A program made the position numbers and the translations under genes. DNA of 64,000 nucleotides from Edaphochlamys debaryana (taxonomy: Eukaryota > Chlorophyta > Chlorophyceae > Chlamydomonadales): the NCBI GenBank assembly GCA_016858145.1, contig JAEHOE010000074.1, positions 248,001 to 312,000 on the forward strand, given 5' to 3'. Of this stretch, positions 1 to 10,541 are shown piece after piece. How positions within the stretch are numbered: the first letter of the stretch is position 1; each line of letters opens with the position of its first letter. The notes under the pieces are model-generated. The model saw nothing but the letters and a program-made list of their open reading frames with translations. It did not search any database and had not been told where the DNA came from.

Positions 1-302
1 GCTGTACGGCAGTGCGTCGCTGGAAGGGGGGCGTGGGTACGGATTATTCGGGCTTGTCGCGGGGAGTTTCAGGAGGGGCGGGGGCTGGGAGTTGGACCGG
101 CTGGTGGGCCCGCTGGTACCTACCCTACGCATGTTACCGCACGAGAACGTTCCCCTGTTGACCTTGCATTTACACTTCTGTCAGCCGGGTACCACTGGGC
201 GGGGATCCGGGTCTGGACCTGTTTGCCCGCTCCCACTATACACAACACCCCTATACACCATAGTAAGCTCATACGGGCAGCGAGGAGCCGATCCCAGACA
301 CT

Positions 303-905
303 TTGACCCGGTGGCAAGTCGCATGCGATAGCATTTGTCCTCCAGCTGCTCTTGCTGCCTTTTACAAAAGCGGAAAGCCTTGTAACTACTGCCTAATATG
401 CGGCACGGCTGGTCGGGAGGGCATTCGAGGCTGGAGGAAGTGCAGCGTGGACTGCTTCTCGCGCTGCGGGCTGTCGCCCGCGGTGCTCGCTGTGCGCCAG
501 CAGCAAGGCGCCAGCTGCCCGGACGCGATCGTGCACAACACGTGCTACAAGGACGTGCTCCTGCCGGCGCTCCAGGCGCTCCGGGCGCAGCAGGAGGCCG
601 CAATTTAGAGGATGGGGACGCGAGCAACCAAGCAGAAGGCAGTCGCGGTGCCCAGCCCACCGCAACGGCAAGCGACGGGCAAGCTGCGGAAGGTCGACAA
701 GCGGAGACACCGACGCACAGTCGGTGGCCTGCGCCCAGTACTGGCTCCAGTGCGAGCCGCTGCGGAAGGCGCTGCACTGCCGTGGCTTCACACGTCGAGG
801 CGACGGTCATGCGAGTACTGGCGGAGGGGTTCGAGGCGTACGACATGAGTGACCTGGACCCCCTGGAGCGCGCGCTGCGCCACGGGATTGCACCGGGGAC
901 GAGAG
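303..905 (+). pseudogene. Decayed or unresolved protein-coding remnants
   Basis: Three adjacent plus-strand patches have the G/C-ending codons typical of the real exons here, but each lies in a different frame. The first (303-608, best from about 440) is Cys-rich (CNYC, CSVDCFSRC) and ends in TAG at 606-608. The second (about 724-790) reads VACAQYWLQCEPLRKALHC. The third (about 786-905) reads ATVMRVLAEGFEAYDMSDLD. The second and third overlap as if joined by a one-base frameshift, with no credible splice sites between them. I read this as a broken gene, possibly transposon-derived. No family was recognised, and an unusual intron arrangement cannot be excluded. Confidence 0.3.
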
Positions 906-1160
906 CAGGCGTCCAGTGGCCTGCCATCTCCGGTGGTCACGCCCCACAGCCGGAGGGGGACTACAAAGCACCCAAACCGCACAACACCAGGCGAAACGCC
1001 AACCCCGCTCACTAGCACGGACGCGCAGCGCAAACCCGCATCCCGCACAGAAAAAAAACGCAAACGCAACCGGACCCAACGGCACACGACAACGGAGCAG
1101 GACCCAAGAACGCACAAAAGGCAGCAGCTGAACAGACAGAGGGAAGCCCCGGACCCCGAC

Positions 1161-1640
1161 CTAGGACCAAAACCGGCACCCAGACCCAGACCCGAACAGC
1201 ACCCAGACCAAGACCAAAACCCAGACCGAGACCCAGACCTCAACAGGACAGGCGAAACAGAGCGGCACCCCACCACACCCAAGCCCGGACGCGTGCAGGG
1301 GCCAAACACGACATGCCTGACGGGCCAAGGCCCAGCGGGACGACCAGCGGAAGGCGGACGGGGTAGGGCGGCGGCAGTGGCGGCGTCGGTGAAGGCGGTG
1401 GCGGAGGCGGCGGTGGCGGCGGAGAAGGAGGGGGAGGCGGCGGAGGCGGCGGAGGGGGAGGCGGGGGCAGAGGCCGAGGCTGAGGTGGAGGCTGAGGCCG
1501 AGGCTGAGGCTGAGGCTGAGGCGAAGGCGGAGGCGAGGGCGGGGGTGGGGGTGGGGGTGGGGGTTGAGGTGGGGGCGTGGTCGGAGGCGGAGGGAGCAGG
1601 AGGCGGGGGTTGGGTGGGGCTGGGGGTGGGGACGTGTGCG
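1161..1640. repeat. Low-complexity block: CCCAGA-like repeats then purine-rich GAGGCN/GTGGGG repeats
   Basis: From about 1161 to 1260 the plus strand repeats an imperfect hexamer close to CCCAGA. From about 1370 to 1640 it is almost all purine, made of GGCGGAG and GAGGCT units followed by GTGGGG repeats. The plus strand would encode Ala-Glu runs and the minus strand Pro/Ser-Pro runs. The G-runs could form quadruplexes. Confidence 0.75.
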
Positions 1641-1806
1641 CTCCTCGTGTGCGCTCCTCGTCGTCGAGGTAATCGTCGCGGATAGCCAATATGAACGTGT
1701 GCGAGACAATGGTCAACCCTGCAGTCTGAAGCGCATCGATGCTGTCGACCTCGTGTGCGATACGCGACCAGTCACGACGGTGTTGTCGCTTGCTCTTGGG
1801 CAACAT
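1240..1806 (-). CDS. Hypothetical proline-rich protein (open frame only)
   Basis: This minus-strand frame of 188 codons starts at ATG 1806. The first ~57 residues have ordinary composition (for example HEVDSIDALQTAGLTIVSHT), then about 100 residues are poly-Pro with Ser-Pro and Gln-Pro interruptions, like hydroxyproline-rich wall proteins. There is no signal peptide, so a secreted role is doubtful. The Pro tract is the antisense reading of the low-complexity block, so the frame may be open by composition alone. No splice sites or neighbours support it. Confidence 0.22.
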   Translation of the reverse strand: MLPKSKRQHRRDWSRIAHEVDSIDALQTAGLTIVSHTFILAIRDDYLDDEERTRGAHTSPPPAPPNPRLLLPPPPTTPPPQPPPPPPPPPSPPPSPQPQPQPRPQPPPQPRPLPPPPPPPPPPPPPPSPPPPPPPPPPSPTPPLPPPYPVRLPLVVPLGLGPSGMSCLAPARVRAWVWWGAALFRLSC

Positions 1807-1985
1807 TATCGGGAACGTAAGCCCGGGACGAACGTTGTCAACAGCGTGGACGGGTGCGACACGATGTTGCGAGGCAACTCGGGTTTCATCACCGCTGCAC
1901 CCCAGGCAGTGGGGGCAGTGGGGAAGGGGAACTGGGGACGAGGTTAGGCGAACAAGAGTGTCTGTCCTCCTCAGGACAGGGAAAA

Positions 1986-2087
1986 TGTAGCAGACACGCT
2001 CCTCGCCTCAAGGATACGGAGGCAATAACGCACGAGAGTGGGGTTCCTGTCAAGTCTAGACCTGCCTATTAAGACGCATCTACTACA
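1986..2087. repeat. LTR copy 1 of the miniature element
   Basis: This 102-bp repeat opens TGTAGCAGACACG and closes GCATCTACTACA. It matches 2608-2709 except for three substitutions, two adjacent after GGAGG and one in CAAGTCTAGA. The termini are imperfect inverted repeats (TGTAG...CTACA), as in LTRs. Confidence 0.82.
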
Positions 2088-2170
2088 TTCTCCCCCCCCT
2101 GAAGCGAACGTCCCGGGAGCGAGTCCGCTAGGACAGACCTTCTGGGTTTGCTCGGGGTGTCGTTTTGCCC

Positions 2171-2413
2171 CTACTGGCTCTCTTCTGGACCAAGGTACCC
2201 CTGTCCAGGGATGTAGGGCTTATGGAAGACTAAGGTCCTCGGCTTCTTAGCTCTCCGCTCGGACTCTGGTACGTTCCAGAACCGCTTGTCAGCCAACAGG
2301 CGTTCCTGGTAAGGGACTTCCTCTTCCTCGTACCTTTCGAAGTCCACGTATCCGAGCGTATCCGGCAGCGCGAGTATGGGTAGCGGTGATCTGGACCCAA
2401 CGCAACGACGCAT
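2171..2413 (-). CDS. Small open frame inside the miniature element, possibly a captured fragment
   Basis: This minus-strand frame of 80 codons lies wholly in the element interior. It is acidic then basic (FERYEEEEVPYQERLLADKRF, then ESERRAKKPRTLVFHKPY) and looks more protein-like than its surroundings. It could be a remnant of a retrotransposon gag or a captured host exon. No motif was recognised, and there is no evidence that it is expressed. Confidence 0.25.
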   Translation of the reverse strand: MRRCVGSRSPLPILALPDTLGYVDFERYEEEEVPYQERLLADKRFWNVPESERRAKKPRTLVFHKPYIPGQGYLGPEESQ

Positions 2414-2607
2414 ACGGTTGCGGGTTCCATCTAAGGAGGATGCACAGAATACGATGAGGTAGTGGATTGAGAAAACGTTCTAGAGTGGCTTGGCGGCGGG
2501 CCTGGCCCACCCGCACGCGACGTGGACGTGGCACACCCACTGCCCAGAACACCGGTTCAAGCCCTGGCGGGAACGCTCTCGGGACTTTCGCTTCAGGGGG
2601 GGGAGAA

Positions 2608-2709
2608 TGTAGCAGACACGCTCCTCGCCTCAAGGATACGGAGGTGATAACGCACGAGAGTGGGGTTCCTGTCAAATCTAGACCTGCCTATTAAGACGCA
2701 TCTACTACA
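2608..2709. repeat. LTR copy 2 of the miniature element
   Basis: Second 102-bp repeat, preceded immediately by a G-run/purine tract and followed by GAAAA, the repeat of the 5 bp before copy 1. Three differences in 102 bp from copy 1 suggest a fairly young insertion. Confidence 0.82.
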
Positions 2710-2714
2710 GAAAA

Positions 2715-3829
2715 GGGCTGAGCCCCAAACCCCGCGAGGCCGGGCAGCACTGGGGCCGCGCAATCAAGCACTACGCCTGGCTGGTTTCCCCACCTCCGCC
2801 TCCGCCCTAACCATGACAGGTTGACTTACTGGGGGACAGAGGTCCTTCCAACGGCAACTCGGAGAACACTAGGCCGTTGACGCGAGCGCGGCTTTCGGGA
2901 GTGTCGGCCGTCGAAAAGGCGGGCGCAATCCCACCTGCAGGGAACACGTTTGCGAGGAAGGAACTCCCTGGTGACGAAACCACTCCACTTGAGCATGGTG
3001 GGGACGCGAATGAGACTTACGGGGAAGGGTCTCCTGGCATACACGCCGCAGCCAATTCGCCATGTCGGGAAGCGGCTTGGTGCTAGTGGGTAATGTCTAG
3101 CCAGAGGCCCGCGTCTTGTGTAGTGGTTACTTAGAATGCTCCGATTGTATGGAAAGCTGGTCGGCGCGGACTAAAAGGCCCGGAGTCCTACGACATGACC
3201 GTTCCTTCAGGCCGTCGACCTGAAGCCCCGACAATCACACCGACACCACTCGAAACGGTACTTGCTCTGCAACAAAAGCCCCACAGCGCAAGGACTAAAC
3301 CCACGCCGCCATAAGGTAGGGGCCTTCGCAACCCCGCCATGCCGGACTTTGCCGGTTGGGTTGGGCGCACATTCACATGCACCCTCCAGAAGATAAAAAG
3401 AGTAACAAAAATATGCACTTCGTGACTGTTGCGTGTGGGGTTGGGTGAATGGGTGGATGGGTTGGGCAGCGCGTTGGACGAGAGCGCCGAGGCTGGCGTG
3501 TTGTTTGCTACGGCCACGGAGGACATGCCGAGGGAGCAACGGGGGAGTCTATGCCACGCAGTCCAGCTTGGCACTCTCCCAATGACTGTTCCCGGTCTTA
3601 AGTCTCATAAGTTGCGTGCTCATCCGTTGCCCGGCAACACAGCCTGCGCCGCCACCCCTCCACTGCTCGCTGCCAGCCTCCTACCTCGTCCCGGTATCAG
3701 CTCCAACGTCCCACAGCGCCCGCACAGCATCCAAAGCCCTCACCCCACCCCCCAACCCGCATTCCAACCCCCAATCCCCGCCCCCGAGCCGCCCCTCACA
3801 CCCTCCCCTCCACTTGCACCTCCGCTGCC
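2715..3829. other. Unassigned region; 3' flank of CSTF64
   Basis: About 1.1 kb without a supportable gene. It should include the 3' untranslated region of the minus-strand CSTF64 gene, but no TTACA (TGTAA on the minus strand) was spotted close to its stop. Short frames here do not show the codon bias of the real exons. Confidence 0.5.
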
Positions 3830-6231
3830 CTACTGCGGCCCCGTCAGCCCCAGCTGCTGCCGCACCAACAGCACTTGCTGCCGCTGCGCCGGCGGCAGCG
3901 CGTCGATCTGCGCCGTTGTGAGGCTGAGCACCTGCTGCAGGACCTGCGCCTGCTGGGGGGCCAGGTTGGGCGGAAGCGTGACGGACCCCGGAGCGCCGCC
4001 ATCCGGCGCCGCGGGTGGCGGCGGCATCATGGGCGGCGGCATCATGGGCGGCGGCTGCGCGGGCGGCGGTTGCCCCGGCGCGGGCAGGATCATGGCCCCC
4101 GGCGGTGCGGTGTAGGCCATGCCGGTGCTGGGGTCTATGAGCATGGGCGCGGGGCCTGGGGGGGGGCGGGGAGGGGTGGGCGAACAGTTGACGATACATC
4201 TACCGCAAGAGATTGAGGCGTAGCATGTGGCGTAAGGGTCAGGCAGGACAACAACGCAGGTGGAGGCGCGTAACCTCTAGGTCTTTGCCGGCTGTCCCGC
4301 TCACCGCCCATCGGCCCCTGGGGTGGTGGCCCTGGCGGTCCGCCGTAGGGCCCCGGGGCAGGCGGCCCGCCGTAGGGCGGCTGCCCCGGCGCTGCAAGGC
4401 AGGTGAGGGCGGGGACGTGTTGGGGGCTTGCCGTCAGTTCCTGTTCCCGTTCAGGGTTTCTGTCAGCTGCACGGCGGCACAGCCACCGCACATCGATGGC
4501 TGCGGGCTGCCGCCAGTGCCCCGTACCCCCACACCATTGCCCCAAGGCCGCGCAAGGCACCCACCTGGCGGGGGCATGGCGGGTGGGGCCATGGGCACGG
4601 GGGCCGGCGGGGCCATGGGCGGCGGCGCCTGCTGCACGGGCGGCGGCGCCATGGCGGCGGCGGCGGCCACCACCGCGGAGGGCTGTGGCGCGCTGCCCTT
4701 CACCATGCCCAGCAGCACTTGGGCCTGCGAGCACCACACCGCAGGAGTGCAGCGGTCAGCTCATGCGTGTGTCTATACCGGCAACCTGTTAGCCGGCGCA
4801 GATCGGACCGCCAGTCTGGCCCAAACCGGAAACGCAAGGAGCCACCAAGGCTCGCCTTGCTCATTTGCCACGAAGGGGACACGAACCGGCCCAGAGTCCC
4901 AGCCCCAACTCAAACGAGCAGGCCTCCTCACACGGCCTCCTCCCAAGCAGCACACGCGCACCTGGAAGAGCGCTTTCGTGAGCTGTGGGTTGGCGACCAA
5001 GATGGACCGCGCCGCCGCCTGGTTCTGCTGGCACAGGCCACGCATCTGCGACAGGATCTCGAACAACTGCATGGGCGTCATGCCTGCGATCACGGTGTTG
5101 ATCTTGTCCTGCGATGGGCCCGTGTACGGCGCATTGCCCAGCAGCGCGTTGGCCTGAGTCGCCGCGGTGGCGGCCGTCTCCCGCCCGATCGGCTGAGGAA
5201 GGCGGAGAGGGTGGGGCGGCGTGGGGTGCGGCGGCGGAGGGGGTCAGGGGGACAAGGTGTGGGATCCCGATGTAAGGGCCATGGCGGGGGAGCCGGCACG
5301 GAGGTACGGACAAGGGCGCATAAGCGTATGTTCGTGGAGGCTGTTGCTGGGCGGGCAATCATGGACACGTCCCAACCGGGCAGCAGGGGAGCAGGGAGTC
5401 AAGCAGGTTGGGGGCGGGAGGGGGAGTCAAGGGGAGGGCAGCGGCTCATGCTCACCCGCGTGCCGGGTGGGAGCCCTGGTGCGAGGTTGTGCTCCGAGGT
5501 GCCGCGAGGGCCCCTGCCGTCGCCCCCTCGGTCACCGCCCCGTGAATCTGCAAGGGGACGCGGTGGGGCGCACGCTTGGTCGGCAGCAAGGTGGCTGGGT
5601 GGGTGAAGCAGCCCAGGATGACTTTCCTTGTCAGAACATCATACGAACCAGTCCCCAAGAAGCAACTCCGAGAGCCTGTGCACTACTTCAAGAGCGCAGG
5701 GATAGCCCCTCTCGCCGTGCCGTCCCACGCGGGGCCGTCCTTGAGACCCGACAGCCAGGGGCGTGTCAGCCCTACCCCCCCCTCACCTTTGTCCCGCCTC
5801 CCGCGAGCATCCCCCGAGTGCTCCTCCGCAAAGTCAACCCTCAGCTTGCGCCCGTTGACCTCATAGTTGTTCAGGTTGCGCACCGCCGACTGCGCCGTCT
5901 GCGAGTCATGGTACTCGCAGAAGCCATAGCCCTTCGCCTTCCCGGTGTCCTTATCCGTCACCATGCTGCAACCACAGGAAAAGAAGCTGAGAGAGGCCCA
6001 CGGAACACGACTCGCCAGCGCAGAAGACGCACCGCAGCGATTTGATCGGGCCCGCCTGGGCGAACAGCTCCTGCAGGACCTGCTCCGTTGCATCATATGG
6101 AATGTTGCCGACTGCGATAGGCAGAAGCCAATCCGCTTGAGTCGGCTGGTCCAAGTGAGCGCGCTGCATGCCGGCATTGCGCAGCTCTTCTTACTGAATA
6201 CGGTGCACGAGGCGCGATCCATGTTTGCCAT
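3830..6231 (-). CDS. CSTF64: Cleavage stimulation factor subunit CstF64 (CSTF2 family)
   Basis: RNA-binding subunit of CstF, which recognises the U/GU-rich element downstream of poly(A) sites in nuclear pre-mRNA 3'-end processing. Eight exons: 6231-6195, 6111-6033, 5965-5787, 5547-5456, 5192-4962, 4724-4565, 4391-4305, 4155-3830; 396 aa. An N-terminal RRM (residues ~10-88) shows RNP2 VFIGNI and RNP1 KGYGFCEY. A hinge domain follows (~130-206; [23 protein letters not shown]). Then comes a Pro/Met/Gly-rich linker ([13 protein letters not shown]) and the conserved C-terminal helical domain ([18 protein letters not shown]), which in animals and yeast contacts Pcf11/symplekin partners. The start was chosen because exon 1 restores the RRM beta-strand TVFIGNI. 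The protein is shorter than human CSTF2 (577 aa) because the linker is short. It is divergent from the oxidoreductase gene at 6725. Confidence 0.93.
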
Positions 6232-6724
6232 TGTGCCGCCTGCCGGCGAACCACCAGTCAAGAATCGAGTGTCACGCAGAGTGCATGCCGGCGCCTTCTA
6301 CGTCTCGGTGACCTGGTCGCTTTCGATTGGTGCGTGTGCGTATATTCAGTGTCGGGATGGCGGGTATTGGGGAGAATGTGTTGGAAGCACGCCGCGTGTC
6401 AACCCGGGGGCTGCCCGGGGCGAACATCTGCAGAACCCCGCGAGGCATGAAGCCGTCGCAGGAATTGTTGCAGAGGCCCCCCACAGAAGCTGGGGACTGC
6501 AACAGCGGGCAGTCCGTGGAACCCCCAGACTCCCCGCCACGCGCCCGACGACGCCCGCCCATCCCCTTTATGCCAGTACAATGCTCCCCCGCCTTCGCCC
6601 TCCCCACCACACCCCTCGCAAGCTAAACCCCCTCATGCTTGCACGCTTGAGACCTCAACCGTTCCCTCGTCTCTTTCGCTCCAAGACTCGCCCGTCCGCG
6701 AGGCCCGTCCGCGAGGCAACCGCC
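6232..6724. promoter_or_regulatory. Shared divergent promoter region, CSTF64 / oxidoreductase
   Basis: 493 bp separate the start codons of two divergent genes, so both promoters and 5' UTRs must lie here. The stretch is less G+C-rich than the exons (for example near 6330-6350). No clear TATA box was identified. Placement is inferred only from gene orientation. Confidence 0.45.
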
Positions 6725-9700
6725 ATGGCCGCGCCAATCGGCACCGCACTGCTGGGGACCGGCATCTTCGCAAAGGACGTCTGGAAGAAGAACTTGGAGT
6801 CAAAGTGAAACGGGGCGTCGGGGTGGTCTGCATGTGCATTCTGATCGCGCGGGAACGTTTTTGAGCTCCATTCCATCTCGTTTTGCTTTGTATCAGGAGC
6901 AAGACGGGCGAGGTGGAGGTTCTCGCGGTTTGGAGCAGGACGCCGGAGGCTGCCCAGGCATATGTCGCCGAGCACTTCCCCAAAGCCAAGGGCGTGGGTG
7001 GCGACGAAGGACTGCAGCAGGTGCTATCTGGAGGCCGGGAGGAGGGCAGGGCCAGCCGCCGGGGTGGAGCTCGGGTCAGGAACGGGGCTTGGCGGGCCCG
7101 AAGTACGCTAGGGTGAGCCCCCCAAGGCCCCAACACACGTGCCTCCCTCACTCTGCCCACCCTCCCCCACCCCACCTGCTCCCCACCCCTTCCCTTGCCC
7201 CCTCGCCTTGCCCCCCACAGATCCTGGATGACCCCGCCGTCCAGCTGGTGGTGGTGGTGCTGCCGGTGCAGGCCTCACTGCCGGTGGGGGGGGGGCGGGG
7301 CGGGGCTGCGACGGGTGATGTGGCACTCAGCACACGGCGAACCCAGGGCGGGGAAAGGCGCGGGCGAAGACGGCAAAGCGGGTTGCGCAGGCCTCCATAC
7401 CGGTGGGGCTGAGCCGCAGAGTTCATCCCCGCGACCCGGCCTGCCCCCTTCCCCCCCCCCTCCCAGGTTGTGGAGCGGTGCCTGGCCGCCGGCAAGGCTG
7501 TGGTTCAGGAGAAGCCGGTGGCGGGGACCGTGGAGCAGGCGCAGGTGGGGGAGAGGGGGGCAGGGCGGGAGAGGGGGGCAGGGCGGTAGAGGGGGGCAGG
7601 GCGGGAGAGGGGGGAAAGGCGGGAGAGGGGGGCAGGGCGGGAGAGGGGGGCAGGGCGGGAGAGGGGGGCAGGGCGGGAGAGGGGGGCAGGGCGGGAGAGG
7701 GGGGTAGGGAGGGGGGGAAGGGGTGCAAGGAAGATTGGCGGTGCTGAAGTGGACGGGCGAAAACATGGGCCAACTGGGCGGAGATGGCAAGGTGGGGTCG
7801 GGCTGTTAGCAGTGAGGCCCAGGCCCCATCGCCCGCTTGCGTTCGGTCTGCCCGGCTCCCCCCCGCAGGCCGTCATTCGCGCCTACCGGACCAAGCTGCT
7901 GCCGGCAGCCCCCAGCCCCCAGGCTGCCCCGCTCTGGATGTTCGCCGAGAACTACCGGTGGGGGTCTGGACCCGCACACCCACATCCCTGTCTTTACTCC
8001 GTCTGCGAGCACCTCCATAGCGTCTAGCCCCCACGTCCTTGGCCTTCACGCCTCCTCCCTCCACCCCACCCCCAGGTACGAGGCTGTGTTCGTGGCTGCG
8101 TGCCGCCGCGTCAAGGAGGTGGGGCGCGTGATCAAGATTGATCTCATCTGCGATCTGCCCATGGACGAGCGCAACCGGTGAGGGGGCGGGGAGGCCCAGA
8201 GGGGAGGGCAGGCGGCCTGTGGGTTCGCTGCGTGTGGGCGCGGGCCGTGGGATCAAGCCTGCGAGGTGGCTAGGACAAGGGAGGACACAGCACGGCACGC
8301 TATGGCCGAGAGGCTGCATGGGTCCAACGCATGAGCATGCTGCGCTCGTGGGACCGAGCGCAAAGCCTCCCCACCCCGCGCGGGGCGTCTTACGGCATCC
8401 CGCGGGGCCGCCTTCTGGGCCCCACCTCTTTCCGGGAGGCCAGTCAGTGTTGTTGACGCGCCTCCCCCCTTCCCCCCTCCCCCCCTCCCCCCCACGCCTC
8501 TCCCCCCCTCCCCTGCCCGCAGCTACTTCTCCTCCGCCTGGCGCCGCGACACGGCCCTGTGCCCCGGGGGCTTCTTCATGGACTCCTCGGTGCACTTCAT
8601 CGCGGGGCTGAGGGTGGGGGGGGCGGGAGGAGGGTACGGAGGCTGGGCGGGACCAAGGCAGGGGGCAGGGGCTTGGGGGGACAGGGGGCTTGCGGCCTTG
8701 AGCGCATCGGGGCAAGGGCGAGCTGGGCGGCAGCGAGCTAGGGGTATGTACTGAGGGGACCCCCACAGGGGATCCCTGCCACTGCAGTGGGTGGGGCCTG
8801 CCCCTCGTTTAGCTGTTCCCCCTGTCCCTTGCTTGGCGCCTTCCCCCCAGATGCTGGCCAACGCCGCCGGCTGCGGAGAGGCGGTCACCGTGGCGGCCGT
8901 GGCGACGCAGGTGCGAAGAGACGGGGCGGGTGGCTATCTGTGCGAGCTGCGGCTACCTAGCTCTCGAGCACCGCTCCCCCCCCCTGCCCACTTCGGCCCG
9001 GCAACCCAAATCCCCGATCTCGACTCCCTGCTCTCCTGACCCTGTGCCCCAGCACACCGTCCTGCTCTCTCCCTTCCCCCCTCACCCCCCCCCCAGGCCA
9101 AGCCCGAGCTGTCCTTTCCCGACTCGGTGGTGGGGGTGGCCACTCTGGAGAGCGGGGCACCCGCCAGCATCTCCATCTCCCTTGCCGCACACCAGGTGGA
9201 GGCGGGGGGGGGGGGGCGGGGGGTGTAGGGGCAGGCAGGGGGAGTGGAGGCGGGGAGGGGGGGTCCCCTCGCGCAGGGGCATGTCGGGGAGGCCGCCAGC
9301 GCTCCGCTACCCCGTTGGCGGGAGGAGTGAGAGTGGAGCGGTGAGAGTGTGGGCTCTCGCCGCAGGAGCATTGACGGAAGGGGGCTGTCGAGAGGCGCGG
9401 GTTGAAACTGTCGACACCAATGGCCGCCCCACCATCTGTGGCCCTCCCGGCCCTCCCCCGCTGTTGCTGTCTGCATGGTGCAGGTGCGGTGGTCTCTGTC
9501 GGTGGTGGGGGTGGACGGAACGCTGGAGGTGCTGCGCGGCGGCTGGGGCGGCACGCGGAGCGAGTACACGCTGGGGGTGGTCAGCAAGGCGACTCAGGTG
9601 GGGCGAGGCGCCGAGGGCTGCCGGGCTCCCAGTCCCCAGGCTCGTCTGCTGGGTCTGCTGGCCAGAAACCGACGCGCCCTGAGGCTGCCGTTACAATACG

Positions 9701-10541
9701 CGCAATTGAGCTCACCGCTGCTCTGACCTTCCGTTCGTCCATTCCCACACACACACCCGCAGGGCGAGGAGGTGGTGCGCTACGGCTTCAGCGGCTGCCC
9801 GGTGGGTGGCGGGGTGGGGCCCGCTGCAAGGACTCCCCCACGGCCTCTCCCCGCGCGTGGTGCACCTGCCTGTCCCGCAGCCCAGCGCCATGCAACTCCT
9901 TGTCCTGTCTCCACGCCATGCCCTGTCCTGTCTTGCTCGAGCTTCTTTCATGACGACCACATGCCGTGTGTCTCGTGTTTGCGCCTCAAGCCCCGTTTTG
10001 ACAAAGGCCACGCCGTGTCTCATGGCTCTGGCGTAGGACGAGTTCGAGGACTTCCTGGGGTCCACTCGGGAGCGGGCGGCGGGCAGCCCCGCGCCGGGGC
10101 CCGAGGCGCGCTCCTCCCCCGAACAGGTGGGCCCGCGCCCCTCGTGCAGCACATTGCAGTCCCCGGTGCCCCGCCAGCTGCCACGCGCCCCCTGGTCCTG
10201 CAGCGTTTCAGCCACGGTTCGTCTGGGACGTACTCTAGCTGCACGCGCCGTGCAGCGCGCCCTATCCTGCGGTCCCCGGCACGGGACTCGGGCACCTGCT
10301 GTCCGTGACGCACTGTCCTGGCTATGCGTGACCTCCACCCGTATGCGCGTGTGCCTCGCCCACCCGTGCGAATGCTGCCCCCGTGCCGACACAACTGTAC
10401 TCATGTGTGCCTGTGCATGCCTAAACGTATACGGTGTGCACGGCCGCCTCCCCGCAGGGCTTCGGGGACCTGGCCCTGGTGGAGGCGCTGCTGGCCTCCC
10501 ACGCGGCGGGGGGGCAGCCAGTCAGGGTGGTGCAGGTGTAG
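6725..10541 (+). CDS. GFO/IDH/MocA-family NAD(P)-dependent oxidoreductase
   Basis: Predicted cytosolic dehydrogenase of the glucose-fructose oxidoreductase/inositol dehydrogenase fold; the substrate cannot be told from sequence. Thirteen exons: 6725-6804, 6897-7020, 7221-7283, 7467-7544, 7869-7957, 8076-8177, 8523-8613, 8851-8910, 9097-9195, 9484-9597, 9763-9801, 10037-10126, 10458-10541; 370 aa. The N-terminal Rossmann domain has the nucleotide-binding loop ALLGTGIF (residues 8-15), a second strand VLAVWSRT and the strand VVVVLP. The family EKP motif is at residues 104-106 (VVQEKPVAG). The C-terminal half has the family's catalytic-region pattern GGFFMDSSVHFIAGLR. Length is typical. The fungal YMR315W-type NADP(H) oxidoreductases are the nearest relatives I would expect. 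There is no targeting signal. Introns are short except those carrying G-rich repeats. Confidence 0.87.
7545..7712 (+). repeat. G-rich minisatellite in intron 4 of the oxidoreductase gene
   Basis: About nine tandem copies of an 18-bp unit close to GCGGGAGAGGGGGGCAGG begin right at the exon 4 donor. Units vary by one or two bases. The tract is almost pure purine on the coding strand. Confidence 0.85.

Larger units (their letters stand above)
1986..2709. mobile_element. Complete miniature LTR-type element (TRIM-like) with 5-bp target duplication
   Basis: Two 102-bp direct repeats (1986-2087 and 2608-2709), differing at three positions, begin TG and end CA. They bracket a 520-bp interior. The element is flanked by GAAAA on both sides (1981-1985 and 2710-2714), the 5-bp duplication expected of integrase-mediated insertion. 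The purine run GGGGGGGGAGAA directly before the second repeat looks like a polypurine tract. There is no gag-pol, so it would need proteins in trans, which fits the TRIM class. Oddly, the interior ends are inverted repeats of each other (about 2088-2122 and 2573-2607), so orientation is ambiguous. Confidence 0.8.

Noticed and set aside
7545..7712. CRISPR-like regular repeat
   Set aside because: Contiguous 18-bp tandem units without spacers, inside a eukaryotic intron; a minisatellite.
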